Below, piece after piece: positions 38,474 through 48,806 of a stretch of 64,000 bases of DNA. How positions within the stretch are numbered: position 1 is the stretch's first letter; each line of letters begins with the position of its first letter. The notes beneath the pieces are model-generated. The model was not told where the DNA came from. It saw nothing but the letters and a program-made list of their open reading frames with translations, and did no database searches. A program made the translations under genes and the position numbers. This DNA comes from Shewanella vesiculosa (lineage in GTDB: Bacteria; Pseudomonadota; Gammaproteobacteria; Enterobacterales; Shewanellaceae): contig NZ_CP073588.1 of the NCBI RefSeq assembly GCF_021560015.1, positions 1,116,001 to 1,180,000 on the forward strand, written 5' to 3'.

Positions 38474-38501
38474 AAAGGCGTTGATGAACATCAACGCCTT
38501 T
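38474..38501. terminator. Bidirectional terminator between ttcA and the DUF2987 gene
   Basis: A perfect 12-bp stem (AAAGGCGTTGAT / ATCAACGCCTTT) with a GAAC loop, flanked by A and T runs. It serves both converging genes. Confidence 0.85.
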
Positions 38502-38505
38502 ATTA

Positions 38506-39153
38506 TTACTGGGTCACCAGAGGACTGATAATGCTAGGCTTTTGAGTAAATGAAATCTGTTTTAGCTGATTTATTTGTTCAACTGTTAAGGTATATTTTT
38601 CCTTAGCAATCGTTTCCACATCATCGATGACGACTTTCACTGTCTGGTTTTGCATATCTGTAAACTCAAACGATAATCCATTAATCGGTTTGCGGAAATA
38701 CTTCATCGGGAAACCTTGTAAACCATCAAGCAGTTTATTCATATCCTCTGTTAAGGCTAACAGCTCAGTTTGAGTGAAACCTTGTTTGGTTTCTTTCGCT
38801 CTAACTTGCATGGCAATCGCACACTGTTTAGCCTCTCCAGCCACCTTAATATTGACTAACCCTCTATCAGACTTTAACTGTGGATCATAAGGAATAAATA
38901 ATCGCTGTTGTTTACTATACGTTAATGGATATTGGTCATTCTCGGTAGTAATACTGCCTGACACTATGGTGCAATCTGGGGTGATTGGAACGCTAAATGC
39001 TAACTCAACTAATGGATAGTTTTGCTTATTGACTTGCTTTAATCGGTCATAAAAGCCTTTGTATTCTAAAGACACGGTTTCAGCGCTACTGCTGTTGATT
39101 AAAAAAATAGACGATATAAAAATAAATCCGTTAATTAACGTACGATTACGCAT
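38506..39153 (-). CDS. DUF2987 domain periplasmic protein
   Basis: A 215-residue protein with a signal peptide (cleavage about residue 24, SSSAETV). The core reads LEYKGFYDRLKQVNKQ, then VELAFSVPITPDCTI and SKQQRLFIPYDPQLK, matching the DUF2987 family seen in Shewanella and Vibrio; function unknown. It overlaps the upstream Bax-like gene by 8 bp, so the two form an operon, hinting at a link to the cell envelope. Confidence 0.8.
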   Translation of the reverse strand: MRNRTLINGFIFISSIFLINSSSAETVSLEYKGFYDRLKQVNKQNYPLVELAFSVPITPDCTIVSGSITTENDQYPLTYSKQQRLFIPYDPQLKSDRGLVNIKVAGEAKQCAIAMQVRAKETKQGFTQTELLALTEDMNKLLDGLQGFPMKYFRKPINGLSFEFTDMQNQTVKVVIDDVETIAKEKYTLTVEQINQLKQISFTQKPSIISPLVTQ

Positions 39154-39982
39154 TCGCGTTATTCCCTTGTAGATATTGTTTATTGTGTTTTAGCATTTCG
39201 AGTAATTCATCAATGTACTCATCTTTTCGTTCTGAATAATTAATTAAGCCATAGACTAACTTTTCAGCCGTAGGCTTAACTTTCTGCGCACGTAAATCAG
39301 CACGAATAGACCGGAATACGCGATATGCTGGATGGGTATTTAAATTAATCATGTAGGCAATAATAGAATCCTTGGGCGAATCAAAAACTGCAACTTCATG
39401 AGTTTTGCCATCGGTTCTTGCTAATGGAACTAAACCACAACCTTCAGTGAAACACCATTGACCAAAAAAGTTAAAACCTTCGATAGCAAACCGGGAACTG
39501 CCCCACCCGCTCTCATTAGCTGCTTGTATTAGCACCATATCAATAGGAATAATATCGATGCGCTTTAACAATGGCGTCAAGGTATTACGAGTAAATGATT
39601 TCACGTCATATTGGTATTTGTTTAAAAGTGATGTAAGCCTATTATTATCCGCTTCACTTAATCCTAAACCATTATCAATTTGCTCAATAACAGCCAATAA
39701 AAATTGACGTTCGTGAATAATAATTTGATTTTGAGCTTCTATAGCAGGACGAAAATAATTAAAGAAAGTTTGTTTTTTAGTAGGAATATCACTTATTTCA
39801 GCAAACTTAGGTACTTTACCAAGGTCAATGTTACTTAGCTGCTGTGCTGCTGAGTCTACCGAGACCTGTGTCTGACTAGGGATAATCCATAGCCTAATTG
39901 CTAACAGTGCTAAAACGGCTAAGCCTAACGCAAATGTCACTTGACCTATAGTGCCTATTTTCAACAGTACCTGCCTTATCAA
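39146..39982 (-). CDS. Bax-like glucosaminidase-domain protein
   Basis: A 278-residue protein with an N-terminal membrane helix (about residues 10-32) and a C-terminal glucosaminidase domain (about 150-265). The likely catalytic Glu lies in LIQAANESGWGSSRFA, followed by NFFGQWCF and EGCGLVPLAR, the Bax pattern. It probably cuts peptidoglycan glycan strands near the inner membrane. The start is a TTG at 39982, as the frame has an upstream stop and no good ATG; this is uncertain. Confidence 0.85.
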   Translation of the reverse strand: MIRQVLLKIGTIGQVTFALGLAVLALLAIRLWIIPSQTQVSVDSAAQQLSNIDLGKVPKFAEISDIPTKKQTFFNYFRPAIEAQNQIIIHERQFLLAVIEQIDNGLGLSEADNNRLTSLLNKYQYDVKSFTRNTLTPLLKRIDIIPIDMVLIQAANESGWGSSRFAIEGFNFFGQWCFTEGCGLVPLARTDGKTHEVAVFDSPKDSIIAYMINLNTHPAYRVFRSIRADLRAQKVKPTAEKLVYGLINYSERKDEYIDELLEMLKHNKQYLQGNNANA

Positions 39983-40232
39983 AATGCATTTTCAATTTAT
40001 AAATATAATTAATTATAACCTTAAAGGTCGATAGGATACAGTAAAGCACTTTTGTGATTAGCGTGATCCAAATCTGAGAATGACATTTGTGATTGTCTCA
40101 GATAGCAAAACCTAAAAATAATTACACTTTAATGACCATATACAGTTAAAATTAATCGACAGTGACAACGGGGCAGTGTTTCATTAACTGCGTATCGTTT
40201 TATTCAACAACTCAAGGACTTGAGCTAAAATT

Positions 40233-41168
40233 ATGTTGAATCAACAACTCAATAATTATCATCATGTTGTCGCCATTGGTGGCGGACATGGATTAGGCCG
40301 TATTCTAGCTGCATTATCTTTTTTAGGCCCAAGATTAACCGGCATTGTTGCCACCACTGATAATGGCGGTTCTACCGGACGACTTAGACAGGATCAGCAA
40401 ACTATCGCGTGGGGCGATTTACGTAATTGTCTTTCACACCTTGCATCACGGCCTTCGTTAGGTTCGATGTTGTTTGATCATCGCTTCACCGGCGACAATG
40501 AACTTTCTGGCCATAACTTAGGTAACCTGGTGTTACATGCACTCGATCAGCTTTGCGTAAGACCTCTTGAAGCTGTTAATTTAATTCGAGGTTTACTTAA
40601 AATTGAAACCCAAATTATCCCTATGTCTGAAGCCTCGACTCACCTTGTTGCGCTTTCCCATTGTGGTAACAAAGTGTTTGGAGAACTCAACGTTGATGGC
40701 ATGAGTGAGGCACCGATTGCTTTATCATTAGAGCCCGAAGTAGAAGCCACTTTTGAAGCATGTAGCGCTCTAGCAAAAGCGGATTTAATTATTATTGGTC
40801 CAGGCAGTTTTTTAACCAGTATACTTCCACCTTTATTACTGCCACAAATTGCCAAGAGCATTCGTGACTCGAACGCACATGTGATGTTAATTGATAACTT
40901 AACCGCGGAGTACTCACCTGCAAGTACTTTTAGTATTGAAGATAAAATTGCTTGGTTCAATCAGGTAATAGGTAAAAAAGTCATTGCTGATGTTATTCAG
41001 CATGGTAAAGAAATTGATCTTTATCACTCAAATATCGACGGTGTTCGTTTTAATTGTTTCCCATTAGTCAGTCAACATCATCCTGGGCTTCATGATAAAT
41101 TGGCATTAGCGGCAGCGATTGGCCAAGTTTGTGACTTACACCATAAACCGGTTGACTGCATAGCCTAA
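40233..41168 (+). CDS. YvcK/CofD-like family protein
   Basis: A 311-residue protein with a Rossmann-like fold. The first strand and loop read VVAIGGGHGLGRILAAL, then TDNGGSTGRLR and AWGDLRNCLSHLA, the signature of YvcK (GlmR-type, UDP-sugar-binding) and CofD-like proteins. Members with this length and a short C-terminus, as here, are common in Shewanella; a role in central carbon and cell-wall precursor control is known for Gram-positive YvcK, not shown here. A 250-bp gap precedes it. Confidence 0.85.
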   Translation: MLNQQLNNYHHVVAIGGGHGLGRILAALSFLGPRLTGIVATTDNGGSTGRLRQDQQTIAWGDLRNCLSHLASRPSLGSMLFDHRFTGDNELSGHNLGNLVLHALDQLCVRPLEAVNLIRGLLKIETQIIPMSEASTHLVALSHCGNKVFGELNVDGMSEAPIALSLEPEVEATFEACSALAKADLIIIGPGSFLTSILPPLLLPQIAKSIRDSNAHVMLIDNLTAEYSPASTFSIEDKIAWFNQVIGKKVIADVIQHGKEIDLYHSNIDGVRFNCFPLVSQHHPGLHDKLALAAAIGQVCDLHHKPVDCIA

Positions 41169-41228
41169 GTTCAAGTGGCCTTTGTTGCTGAGTTTGACTG
41201 ACCTTGTCATGTCCCTATAAAAAGGCAT

Positions 41229-41257
41229 AAAAAAGGGCTACTTAAGTAGCCCTTTTT
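41229..41257. terminator. Bidirectional terminator between yvcK-like and aminotransferase genes
   Basis: A-run, stem GGGCTAC / GTAGCCC with a TTAA loop, then T-run: a symmetric intrinsic terminator between converging genes. Confidence 0.95.
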
Positions 41258-41276
41258 GTGTCTCATGCATTCAATG

Positions 41277-42470
41277 CTAGATAACTTGTGCAATCGCCTT
41301 ACATACTGCAGCCATATTATTTTTTGTTAAGCCTGCGACGCTAATACGACCAGAACCGACAATATAGATAGCAAACTCGTCTTTTAAACGAGCCACTTGG
41401 CTTTTGTTTAAACCAGAAAAACTGAACATACCATTTTGGCGCGAGATAAAACTGAAATCTTGTTGTACGCCTTCAGATTTTAAACTCTCAACAAACAAAG
41501 TGCGCATTTCGGCAATACGTTCACGCATCAGAGTTAATTCGGCTTGCCATTCTTGACGCAGTGCAGCATCAGATAAAATGGTGCTAACGATTAAGCCACC
41601 GTGTGCCGGAGGATTAGAATAATTTGCGCGAATGGTTTTTTTAATTTGGCTAAAACTTGTCACTGCATCTTGTTGAGTTTCTGCAACTATAGTTACCGCG
41701 CCAACACGCTCATTGTATAAACCAAAGTTTTTAGAAAACGAATTAGCAATTAATAACTCTGGTACCACAGCGGCAACGGCACGCAAACCTTGAGCATCTT
41801 CTTCAATACCTGCACCAAAACCTTGGTAAGCAAAATCAAATAACGGCAATAATGATTTTTCTAAACAAATATTAGCGACTTGTTGCCACTGCTCCAACGA
41901 TAAATCGATACCGGTTGGGTTATGACAGCAACCATGGAGTAATACTACGTCACCAACATTTGCAGTGGATAAATCGGCTAACATCGCATCGAAATCCATA
42001 TCGTGGCTTTCAGCTTTATAGTAACGATATTCTTTAACCGTTAATCCAGCTGTTTCGAAAATATTTTGATGATTCGCCCAAGTAGGATTACTGACCCAAA
42101 TGGTGGTTGAGCCAGTATTTCGAACTAAAAATTCTGATGCTACTCGTAACGAACCTGTTCCACCTGGCGCTTGAGTTGTAACCGCACGTTTATCAGTAAT
42201 AATAGTGCTCTGAGGTCCAAACAATAATTCTTGAACGACCTGATTATAGGCTTGGACACCTTCAATACCCAGGTAGTTTTTTGTCTTTTCGGTTTCAAGT
42301 AAAATGGCTTCAGCTTTTTTTACAGAAGATAGAATCGGCGTTTGCCCTGCTTCGTCTTTATAAATACCTACCCCTAAATTAACTTTGTGAGGCCGAGTAT
42401 CAGCTTTGAAAGCATCTGTTAAGCCTAAAATTGGGTCTGCTGGAGCAAGCGTGACTTTAGAAAAGATCAT
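41277..42470 (-). CDS. aspC: Aspartate/aromatic amino acid aminotransferase (class I PLP)
   Basis: A 397-residue class I aminotransferase of the E. coli AspC/TyrB type. PLP-binding features: [33 protein letters not shown], the catalytic Lys in [15 protein letters not shown] and the C-terminal Arg in [10 protein letters not shown]. It transfers the amino group of aspartate or aromatic amino acids to 2-oxoglutarate. AspC and TyrB cannot be told apart by eye; the symbol is a best guess. Monocistronic. Confidence 0.88.
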   Translation of the reverse strand: MIFSKVTLAPADPILGLTDAFKADTRPHKVNLGVGIYKDEAGQTPILSSVKKAEAILLETEKTKNYLGIEGVQAYNQVVQELLFGPQSTIITDKRAVTTQAPGGTGSLRVASEFLVRNTGSTTIWVSNPTWANHQNIFETAGLTVKEYRYYKAESHDMDFDAMLADLSTANVGDVVLLHGCCHNPTGIDLSLEQWQQVANICLEKSLLPLFDFAYQGFGAGIEEDAQGLRAVAAVVPELLIANSFSKNFGLYNERVGAVTIVAETQQDAVTSFSQIKKTIRANYSNPPAHGGLIVSTILSDAALRQEWQAELTLMRERIAEMRTLFVESLKSEGVQQDFSFISRQNGMFSFSGLNKSQVARLKDEFAIYIVGSGRISVAGLTKNNMAAVCKAIAQVI

Positions 42471-42865
42471 TACTACTATCCTAAGTGAAGTGGATGGACA
42501 AAATTTATTTAGTTATACCACTGTATGCAAGCGCTGAGTAGTGAGACTTTTAATAGTTGCGACAAATTTGATAATAAATTACATATTCATCAAATTTAAG
42601 CCCATTTATTATCATTATTATCAACATTAAGGTTTAGTAAAACCGAATATAATCAGCCTAACTAGACACTTGTTATAGGTACGTCTTTAAAAATCACTCA
42701 CAGGCCAGTATTTAATGCCTCACTTAAGTGATTAATAAAAAGCCCAGTATTGCGATGAATTAATATCAATGGCTACATTTATATAAGCGTGAGATACCTA
42801 AGTAAAATACACATAAATGTGATTTGGGTGAGTGATTATTGCAGATATTAAAATTGTTACAGGCA
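42471..42865. other. Intergenic region between aminotransferase and rplT
   Basis: 395 bp, no ORF of note. It should hold the aminotransferase promoter; no clear operator was recognised. Confidence 0.4.
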
Positions 42866-42896
42866 TAAAAAAAGGAACCCGAAGGTTCCTCTTTTT
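42866..42896 (-). terminator. Intrinsic terminator of the thrS-infC-rpmI-rplT operon
   Basis: On the minus strand AGGAACC-TTCG-GGTTCCT, a stem with a stable UUCG tetraloop, runs into a run of at least seven T. Confidence 0.95.
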
Positions 42897-42914
42897 AAGC
42901 GACAAACTAATTAC

Positions 42915-43271
42915 TTAGTTTAACGCTTCTTTTGCTTTTTCAACTAAAGTTGCAAAAACAACTTTGTCGAAAACAGCGATGTCAGCCAAAATCTTACGAT
43001 CGATTTCAATAGACGCCTTTTTCAAGCCGTTAATGAAACGGCTGTAAGACAGACCATTTTGACGAGACGCTGCATTAATACGTGCAATCCATAACTGACG
43101 GAATTGACGTTTTTTCTGACGACGGTCACGGTAAGCATATTGACCAGCTTTAGTAACTGCTTGAACAGCAACACGGTAAGTACGGCTACGAGCGCCATAA
43201 TAACCTTTAGCTAGTTTAAGTACTTTCTTGTGACGAGCACGTGCGGTTACACCACGCTTAACTCTTGGCAT
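42915..43271 (-). CDS. rplT: 50S ribosomal protein L20
   Basis: A 118-residue, very basic protein beginning [20 protein letters not shown], with [16 protein letters not shown] in the globular part: bL20. It binds 23S rRNA early in large-subunit assembly and represses its own operon in E. coli. It lies 15 bp after rpmI, which gives close coupling. Confidence 0.98.
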   Translation of the reverse strand: MPRVKRGVTARARHKKVLKLAKGYYGARSRTYRVAVQAVTKAGQYAYRDRRQKKRQFRQLWIARINAASRQNGLSYSRFINGLKKASIEIDRKILADIAVFDKVVFATLVEKAKEALN

Positions 43272-43286
43272 TTTCTATCTCCTAAA

Positions 43287-43481
43287 TTAAGCGTATGGTA
43301 GTTGACGCGCGATTGCTGGAACGTCAGATTTAGCAACTAAACATTTAGCACGTAAGTGACGCTTACGCTTAGTGCTTTTCTTGGTCAAAATGTGACGTAA
43401 GTGTGCTTGCTTGCGCTTGAAACCATTAGCGGTTTTCTTAAAACGCTTCGCTACACCCTTGTCTGTTTTCATTTTAGGCAT
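43287..43481 (-). CDS. rpmI: 50S ribosomal protein L35
   Basis: A 64-residue basic protein starting [20 protein letters not shown]: bL35. The open frame extends to 43535, but the family start is the ATG at 43481. Between infC and this gene a hairpin occurs that could serve autogenous control. Confidence 0.97.
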
Positions 43482-43521
43482 TTCTAAAACTCCGCATTGG
43501 GACGTTAATAAACGTAAGGCG

Positions 43522-43547
43522 AGCAAAAGCCTCAAGAGACTTTTGCT
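43522..43547 (-). promoter_or_regulatory. Hairpin in the infC-rpmI gap, candidate L20 control site
   Basis: On the minus strand AGCAAAAG and CTTTTGCT form a perfect 8-bp stem with a 10-nt loop, 17 bp after the infC stop and 40 bp before rpmI. In E. coli, L20 represses rpmI-rplT by binding structured RNA in this region. The hairpin is seen; its role is inferred. Confidence 0.5.
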
Positions 43548-43563
43548 ACTTTAGGTTGCCCTA

Positions 43564-44106
43564 CTATTTCTTTTTAGGTGCTAGCACCATAATTGCTTGA
43601 CGGCCTTCCATTTTCGGGAAAGATTCGACAACCGCATATATTTCCAAATCAGCCTTGATACGGTTCAAAAGATCCATACCTAGGTTTTGGTGTGCCATTT
43701 CGCGACCACGGAAACGCAGCGTAATTTTCGCTTTGTCACCATCTTCCAGAAAACGAATCAGGTTGCGTAGTTTTACCTGATAGTCGTTTTCATCAGTGCC
43801 AGGGCGGAATTTAATTTCCTTAACCTGGACCTGTTTTTGCTTCTTTTTTTGTTCCTTTTGAGCTTTCGCTTTATCAAAAAGGAACTTACCGTAGTCCATT
43901 ATACGACAGACAGGAGGCTCAGCATTGGGACTGATCTCTACTAGATCAACTCCGGCTTCATCTGCAACGATCTGAGCTTCTTTTATAGTTAATATACCAA
44001 TTGGCTCACCATCTAAACCTGATAAACGGACTTCAGGTACACCAGTGATTTCATCATTGATTCTATTAGGGGCTGGCTGTCGCCCTGCTGTTCTTTTGAT
44101 CTTTAT
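43564..44106 (-). CDS. infC: Translation initiation factor IF-3, ATA start codon
   Basis: IF-3 keeps the 30S subunit free and checks start codons. The frame is open upstream of the first ATG (43899), and the conserved N-terminal domain ([59 protein letters not shown]) is encoded there, with no ATG, GTG or TTG at its head. GGAGGA sits 7 bases before an ATA at 44104-44106, which gives 180 residues, the E. coli length. A rare start codon is the basis of IF-3 autoregulation (ATT in E. coli). It lies 3 bp after thrS. Confidence 0.95.
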   Translation of the reverse strand: MKIKRTAGRQPAPNRINDEITGVPEVRLSGLDGEPIGILTIKEAQIVADEAGVDLVEISPNAEPPVCRIMDYGKFLFDKAKAQKEQKKKQKQVQVKEIKFRPGTDENDYQVKLRNLIRFLEDGDKAKITLRFRGREMAHQNLGMDLLNRIKADLEIYAVVESFPKMEGRQAIMVLAPKKK

Positions 44107-44109
44107 GAC

Positions 44110-46038
44110 CTATTCCTCCAACAATTTGAGACTACGGAGCGAAATCTGTTGACGTATCATCGCGGCGAAATCTTCTAGTTTTAACTTGCCTATATCGATA
44201 CCGTCACGTGTACGCACCGCTACTTCCTTATTTTCCATTTCTTGATCACCAACGACCAATAAATAAGGCACACGTCTAAGTGTGTGTTCGCGTATTTTAA
44301 AGCCTATTTTCTCATTCCTCAAGTCAAAAGATGCTCGAATACCCTGTTCTTTAAAGAATTTAACGATTTCTTCAACATAATCAGCTTGTTTGTCGGTAAT
44401 ATTCATTACAACAACTTGCATTGGAGCAAGCCATGTTGGGAATTTGCCGGCGTATTCTTCTATCAATATACCTATGAAACGTTCTAAAGAGCCTAAAATA
44501 GCACGATGGATCATTACTGGCGTTTGGCGACTGTTGTCTTCTGCGACATAAGTAGCACCTAAACGAGTCGGTAATGCATAATCGAGTTGTACTGTACCAC
44601 ATTGCCATGCACGATCTAAACAGTCATGCAAAGTAAATTCGATTTTCGGGCCATAAAATGCACCTTCGCCCGGTAATATTTCATATTTAATATTATTATT
44701 GGCAAGCGCTTGCTTTAAAGCATCTTCTGCTCGGTCCCACATATCGTCATCGCCAATCCGTTTTTCAGGACGCGTAGACAATTTAACCACGATATTTTCA
44801 AAACCAAATGTCGCGTATGTGTCATATACCATTTGAATACATGCACTAACTTCTGCTTGAACTTGGTCGTCAGTACAGAAAACATGTGCATCATCTTGTG
44901 TAAAGCCGCGTACGCGCATTAAACCATGAAGAGAACCCGATGGCTCATTACGATGACAACAACCAAACTCAGCCATACGTAACGGTAAGTCACGATAAGA
45001 TTTTAACCCTTGGTTAAAAATCTGCACATGACCAGGACAGTTCATTGGCTTGATTGCGTATTCACGGTTTTCACTGTTAGTGGTGAACATGGCTTCGGCG
45101 TATTTATCCCAGTGGCCAGAACGTTCCCATAACACTCGATCCATCATAAGTGGACCTTTCACTTCTTGATAAGTGTATTGGCCTAACTTTTGACGAATGA
45201 ACTTCTCGAGTTCTAAAAATATGCTCCAACCATCGTTATGCCAAAACACCATTCCTGGCGCTTCTTCTTGCATATGGTACAAATCTAATTGTTTACCAAT
45301 TTTACGGTGATCGCGCTTAGCCGCTTCTTCTAGACGGACTAAATGTGTTTTGAGCGCTTTTTTGTCTGCCCATGCTGTACCGTATATACGTTGCAACATT
45401 TTATTGTCAGAATTACCACGCCAATATGCACCTGCCACGCTCATTAACTTAAAGTTTTGGCAAAAACGCATGTTTGGTACATGAGGGCCACGACACATGT
45501 CGATGTATTCTTCATGGTGATAAAGCGCTGGTGTTGCATCTTTACTGATGTTGTCATCAAGAATCGCAATTTTATACTCTTCACCGCGAGCGGTAAATGC
45601 ATCACGAGCTTCTTGCCAAGAGACAACGTTTTTGACCACATCGTAGTTAGTTTTTGCAAGACTAAGCATGCGTTTTTCTAAGGCTTCAATGTCTTCATGG
45701 GTCAGTTTATGGTCTAAATCGATATCGTAATAAAACCCGTTGTCGATTGTGGGACCAATCGCCATTTTAGTTTCAGGCCACATTTGTTTGATCGCGTGAC
45801 CAAGTAAATGCGCACAAGAATGGCGAAGGATTTCAACACCTTCTTCGTCTTTAGCCGTAATAATAGCTAATTCAGAATCTGCAGTAATTAAGTCAGTTGC
45901 ATCTTTCAGTTCACCGTTAACGCGGCCAGCAATACACGCTTTTGCTAAACCAGGGCCGATGTCTAATGCAACATCAAGAGTCGAGACAGGCGTAGCAAAC
46001 TCACGTTGGCTACCATCAGGCAGTGTAATAATAGGCAT
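44110..46038 (-). CDS. thrS: Threonyl-tRNA synthetase
   Basis: A 642-residue class II synthetase, E. coli length. Domains in order: TGS (1-62), editing domain with [16 protein letters not shown] and the CRGPH motif (about 65-225), catalytic core with the zinc Cys in [12 protein letters not shown], and anticodon-binding domain (about 530-640). I start at [10 protein letters not shown] (46038), with AAGGAAA upstream; the frame extends to 46080 without a better site. First gene of thrS-infC-rpmI-rplT. Confidence 0.98.
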   Translation of the reverse strand: MPIITLPDGSQREFATPVSTLDVALDIGPGLAKACIAGRVNGELKDATDLITADSELAIITAKDEEGVEILRHSCAHLLGHAIKQMWPETKMAIGPTIDNGFYYDIDLDHKLTHEDIEALEKRMLSLAKTNYDVVKNVVSWQEARDAFTARGEEYKIAILDDNISKDATPALYHHEEYIDMCRGPHVPNMRFCQNFKLMSVAGAYWRGNSDNKMLQRIYGTAWADKKALKTHLVRLEEAAKRDHRKIGKQLDLYHMQEEAPGMVFWHNDGWSIFLELEKFIRQKLGQYTYQEVKGPLMMDRVLWERSGHWDKYAEAMFTTNSENREYAIKPMNCPGHVQIFNQGLKSYRDLPLRMAEFGCCHRNEPSGSLHGLMRVRGFTQDDAHVFCTDDQVQAEVSACIQMVYDTYATFGFENIVVKLSTRPEKRIGDDDMWDRAEDALKQALANNNIKYEILPGEGAFYGPKIEFTLHDCLDRAWQCGTVQLDYALPTRLGATYVAEDNSRQTPVMIHRAILGSLERFIGILIEEYAGKFPTWLAPMQVVVMNITDKQADYVEEIVKFFKEQGIRASFDLRNEKIGFKIREHTLRRVPYLLVVGDQEMENKEVAVRTRDGIDIGKLKLEDFAAMIRQQISLRSLKLLEE

Positions 46039-46535
46039 TAAATTTCCTTTTCCAGTGGTGACCCACACGTAGGGCCACATGGTAATTAAGTATGTTCTAT
46101 TTGAACGAGAAACACGTTAATGAAATCAAGACAGTACAGGAGTCTTAGTTACCCAAAAACGTAATCGTTTATTTTATGCGATAAGCGCTTTAGCACGCAA
46201 CCACACAATAGTGATTTAGTGATAAAATTCAGGTTTTATGCAGGAAAATAAGGTTAATACAAGCTATTGCAGGGTTAATCAAAAAAACCATTTTTAAGAT
46301 TATTGACGGATATCGCTAAGCATAAGAAAAATAATAGTCTACAGCCGCTATAATGAATGATATAAATTCACCACACAACTAGTTGAAATAAAATATTTTA
46401 TACATAAAATTGTAAGCTTAACTTTATTTTAAATGAATTAATTTTTAACCATAAGAATCATTCTTATGGATGATCCAAATGTTGAAATGCTCACTATACT
46501 TATTAAAACGAGTTAGTCAGTGAGGAGTTCTCGCT
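46039..46535. other. Divergent intergenic region: thrS leader and CPXCG promoter
   Basis: About 500 bp, AT-rich, without a gene. In E. coli the thrS leader folds into a tRNA-like operator bound by ThrRS; I could not fold this by eye. It also holds the palindrome at 46449-46469. Confidence 0.45.
46449..46469. promoter_or_regulatory. Perfect palindrome, Fur-like operator candidate
   Basis: CCATAAGAA-TCA-TTCTTATGG is a perfect 9-bp inverted repeat with a 3-bp centre. The core AGAATCATTCT resembles the middle of Fur boxes. It lies 67 bp before the CPXCG gene, so it probably overlaps that promoter. It has no T-run and no gene ends there, so it is not a terminator. Confidence 0.5.
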
Positions 46536-46736
46536 ATGAGATTACTTTCGCGTGTCATCAGTTGCCCCCACTGCGGGCATCATCAACATGTTGCTTTAGA
46601 TACCAGTTCTGGTGATCAAGAATATTACGATAATTGCCGTATGTGCTGCAATCCGATATATATTCGGATGCATCTTGATGATAATCGTAAAATGATAGAA
46701 CTTCATATCGACGCTGACGATGAACAAATTTACTGA
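46536..46736 (+). CDS. CPXCG-motif Cys-rich small protein
   Basis: A 66-residue protein with two CxxC-like pairs: ISCPHCGHH near the start and DNCRMCCNPI in the middle, spaced like a zinc ribbon, then an acidic tail. This is the CPXCG family seen in many gamma-proteobacteria, function unknown. TGAGGAG lies before the ATG. It sits between divergent thrS and converging ribE. Confidence 0.8.
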   Translation: MRLLSRVISCPHCGHHQHVALDTSSGDQEYYDNCRMCCNPIYIRMHLDDNRKMIELHIDADDEQIY

Positions 46737-46784
46737 TCGATGATGGCTTGCATAAAATGAAGCAAGCCATATCGTTTTAACAGC

Positions 46785-47399
46785 TTATGCAAGTTGCTTT
46801 TTTGCGAGCACTCTTTCGACCGTATCAACGATCACTTGAGTTTGACTGTCAATTTCGATATTGATTGTGTCACCAACACCGTATTGATTTAGATTGGTTA
46901 GTTTTAACGTTTCAGGAATTAAGTGCAAAACAAACCCACTGTCATTGACCTTTCCTACGGTTAAACTACAACCATTAATTCCCACAAAACCTTTATAGAA
47001 AATGTAGTTCATCCACTGCGGATCAACTTGGAGCTCTATATTATAATGTTCAGCGGTATTGCTAACCGCTTTAACTGTCGCCAAAGTATGCACATGACCA
47101 GATAGTATATGTCCACCTATTTCGGTGCCAAACGTCAACGAACGTTCTATATTCACTGAGTCACCAACCTGGGTATTGCCTAAGTTAGTCACGGCTAATG
47201 TTTCTTCCATTACATCAAAAAAAACCTTATCATTTAGTATCTTGGTTACCGTAAGGCAAACACCATTATTGGCTACGCTAGCACCTGTCACTAATCCTTG
47301 TGTTAACGCTGGTGTCATAGCGACTTCAAAGGTTTTAAGGCCGGTCGCATTGTTAATTGATACCACTTCACAAGTGGCTTGAACTATACCAGTAAACAT
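46785..47399 (-). CDS. ribE: Riboflavin synthase alpha subunit
   Basis: A 204-residue enzyme with two similar beta-barrel domains. It begins MFTGIVQATCEVV, and the substrate-site sequences NGVCLTVTKI (domain one) and NGCSLTVGKVND (domain two) and GGHILSGHVH are intact. It dismutates two 6,7-dimethyl-8-ribityllumazines to riboflavin. Its start is 30 bp from the divergent norM, as in E. coli where the two genes are also neighbours. Confidence 0.96.
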   Translation of the reverse strand: MFTGIVQATCEVVSINNATGLKTFEVAMTPALTQGLVTGASVANNGVCLTVTKILNDKVFFDVMEETLAVTNLGNTQVGDSVNIERSLTFGTEIGGHILSGHVHTLATVKAVSNTAEHYNIELQVDPQWMNYIFYKGFVGINGCSLTVGKVNDSGFVLHLIPETLKLTNLNQYGVGDTINIEIDSQTQVIVDTVERVLAKKQLA

Positions 47400-47429
47400 A
47401 ATTCTCTCGTTCCGTTATAGGTTTTTTTA

Positions 47430-48791
47430 ATGAATAATACAGGGTTTCAAATATCACGCTTAATCAAATTGGCGCTGCCAGTGCTGATAGCACAAGTTAC
47501 ACAAACCATGATGGGCTTTATTGATACTGTCATGGCTGGTCGCGTCAGTGCCGTCGATATGGCTGCTGTTGCGGTAGGAACCAGTCTTTGGTTACCGGCA
47601 ATCTTATTCGTTCAAGGTTTATTAATGTCTTTTACGCCTGTCTTTTCTCAACATCATGGGGCGAATAATCAGCAAGCCATTCCCAAAATACTGTTTCAGG
47701 CAGGATATATTGCCATAATTGGCGGTATTGGTGTGATGTTCTTTCTTGCATCTTCTACTTATTTACTCGATTTAATGCATTTAGAACCTAAACTGCATGA
47801 ATTAACGGTTGGATATATAGATGCTATTTTATGGGGCGCTATGCCGTTTGTCTTGTATCAAGTGCTTCGTGGTTGCAGTGAGGGGATCTCTTATACAATG
47901 CCAACCATGGTTATCGGGTTTATTGGATTAGCCGTCAATATACCGGCCAATTATGTGTTTATCTATGGCGGTTTTGGTATTCCTGCAATGGGTGGTGCCG
48001 GTTGTGGCGTCGCTACCGCACTGGTGTTTTGGGCAATGCTAGCGGCGATGATTATTTATATGTTGGTTGATAAAACCTTTAAAGAACTTAAACCGTTTCA
48101 ACAGTTTTATCGTCCGCACTTGGCGAGCATGTGGTCGATGATTAAACTGGGAATGCCAATTGCCTTGGCATTATTTTTTGAAGTGAGTCTATTTGCCGTG
48201 ATCGCGTTATTTCTTGCCCCATTAGGCGCTAATGTTGTTGCAAGCCACCAAATCGCGCTTAATTTCTCTTCAATCATATTTATGCTGCCACTATCTATTG
48301 GTATTGCGGTCTCCATTCGTATTGGTTACTACCTTGGCCGTGGACAACCTGAAATATCGGCTCTTGTGGCCAAAGTAGGATTAGGTTTGTCTTTATCATT
48401 AGCCGTGTTAACCGCCCTACTGACAGTGATGTTTAGGCATGAAATAGCCTTGTTATACAATGACAATCCTGAAGTGGTTGCTTTAGCGGGTAGCCTAATG
48501 ATGTTAGCTGCATTTTATCAAATCTCAGACTCAATCCAAGTTGTCGCAGCTGGTGCACTCAGAGGTTATAAAGATACTCGAAGTGCATTTTACATTACCT
48601 TGTTTTCCTATTGGTGTGTTGGTATGACTACCGGATATGTATTGGGCTATACCGATATGATTCGACCATCAATGGGGGCTCATGGATTTTGGATTGGATT
48701 AATTGCAGGATTAACATCAGCAGCAATTCTGTTTGCAATTAGGTTAAAGTACATTCAAAAGAAAGGCTTGGTATTTAGCCAAATAGGGTAA
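47430..48791 (+). CDS. norM: MATE-family multidrug efflux protein NorM
   Basis: A 453-residue protein with 12 membrane helices in two related halves, the MATE fold. It begins ISRLIKLALPVLIAQVTQTM, MGFIDTVMAGRVS, which is the family signature; the second half shows LGMPIALALFFEVSLF. It exports cationic drugs with Na+ or H+ entry. AGG lies before the ATG. A hairpin follows the stop. Confidence 0.93.
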   Translation: MNNTGFQISRLIKLALPVLIAQVTQTMMGFIDTVMAGRVSAVDMAAVAVGTSLWLPAILFVQGLLMSFTPVFSQHHGANNQQAIPKILFQAGYIAIIGGIGVMFFLASSTYLLDLMHLEPKLHELTVGYIDAILWGAMPFVLYQVLRGCSEGISYTMPTMVIGFIGLAVNIPANYVFIYGGFGIPAMGGAGCGVATALVFWAMLAAMIIYMLVDKTFKELKPFQQFYRPHLASMWSMIKLGMPIALALFFEVSLFAVIALFLAPLGANVVASHQIALNFSSIIFMLPLSIGIAVSIRIGYYLGRGQPEISALVAKVGLGLSLSLAVLTALLTVMFRHEIALLYNDNPEVVALAGSLMMLAAFYQISDSIQVVAAGALRGYKDTRSAFYITLFSYWCVGMTTGYVLGYTDMIRPSMGAHGFWIGLIAGLTSAAILFAIRLKYIQKKGLVFSQIG

Positions 48792-48806
48792 TAACTGTAA
48801 ATTATT

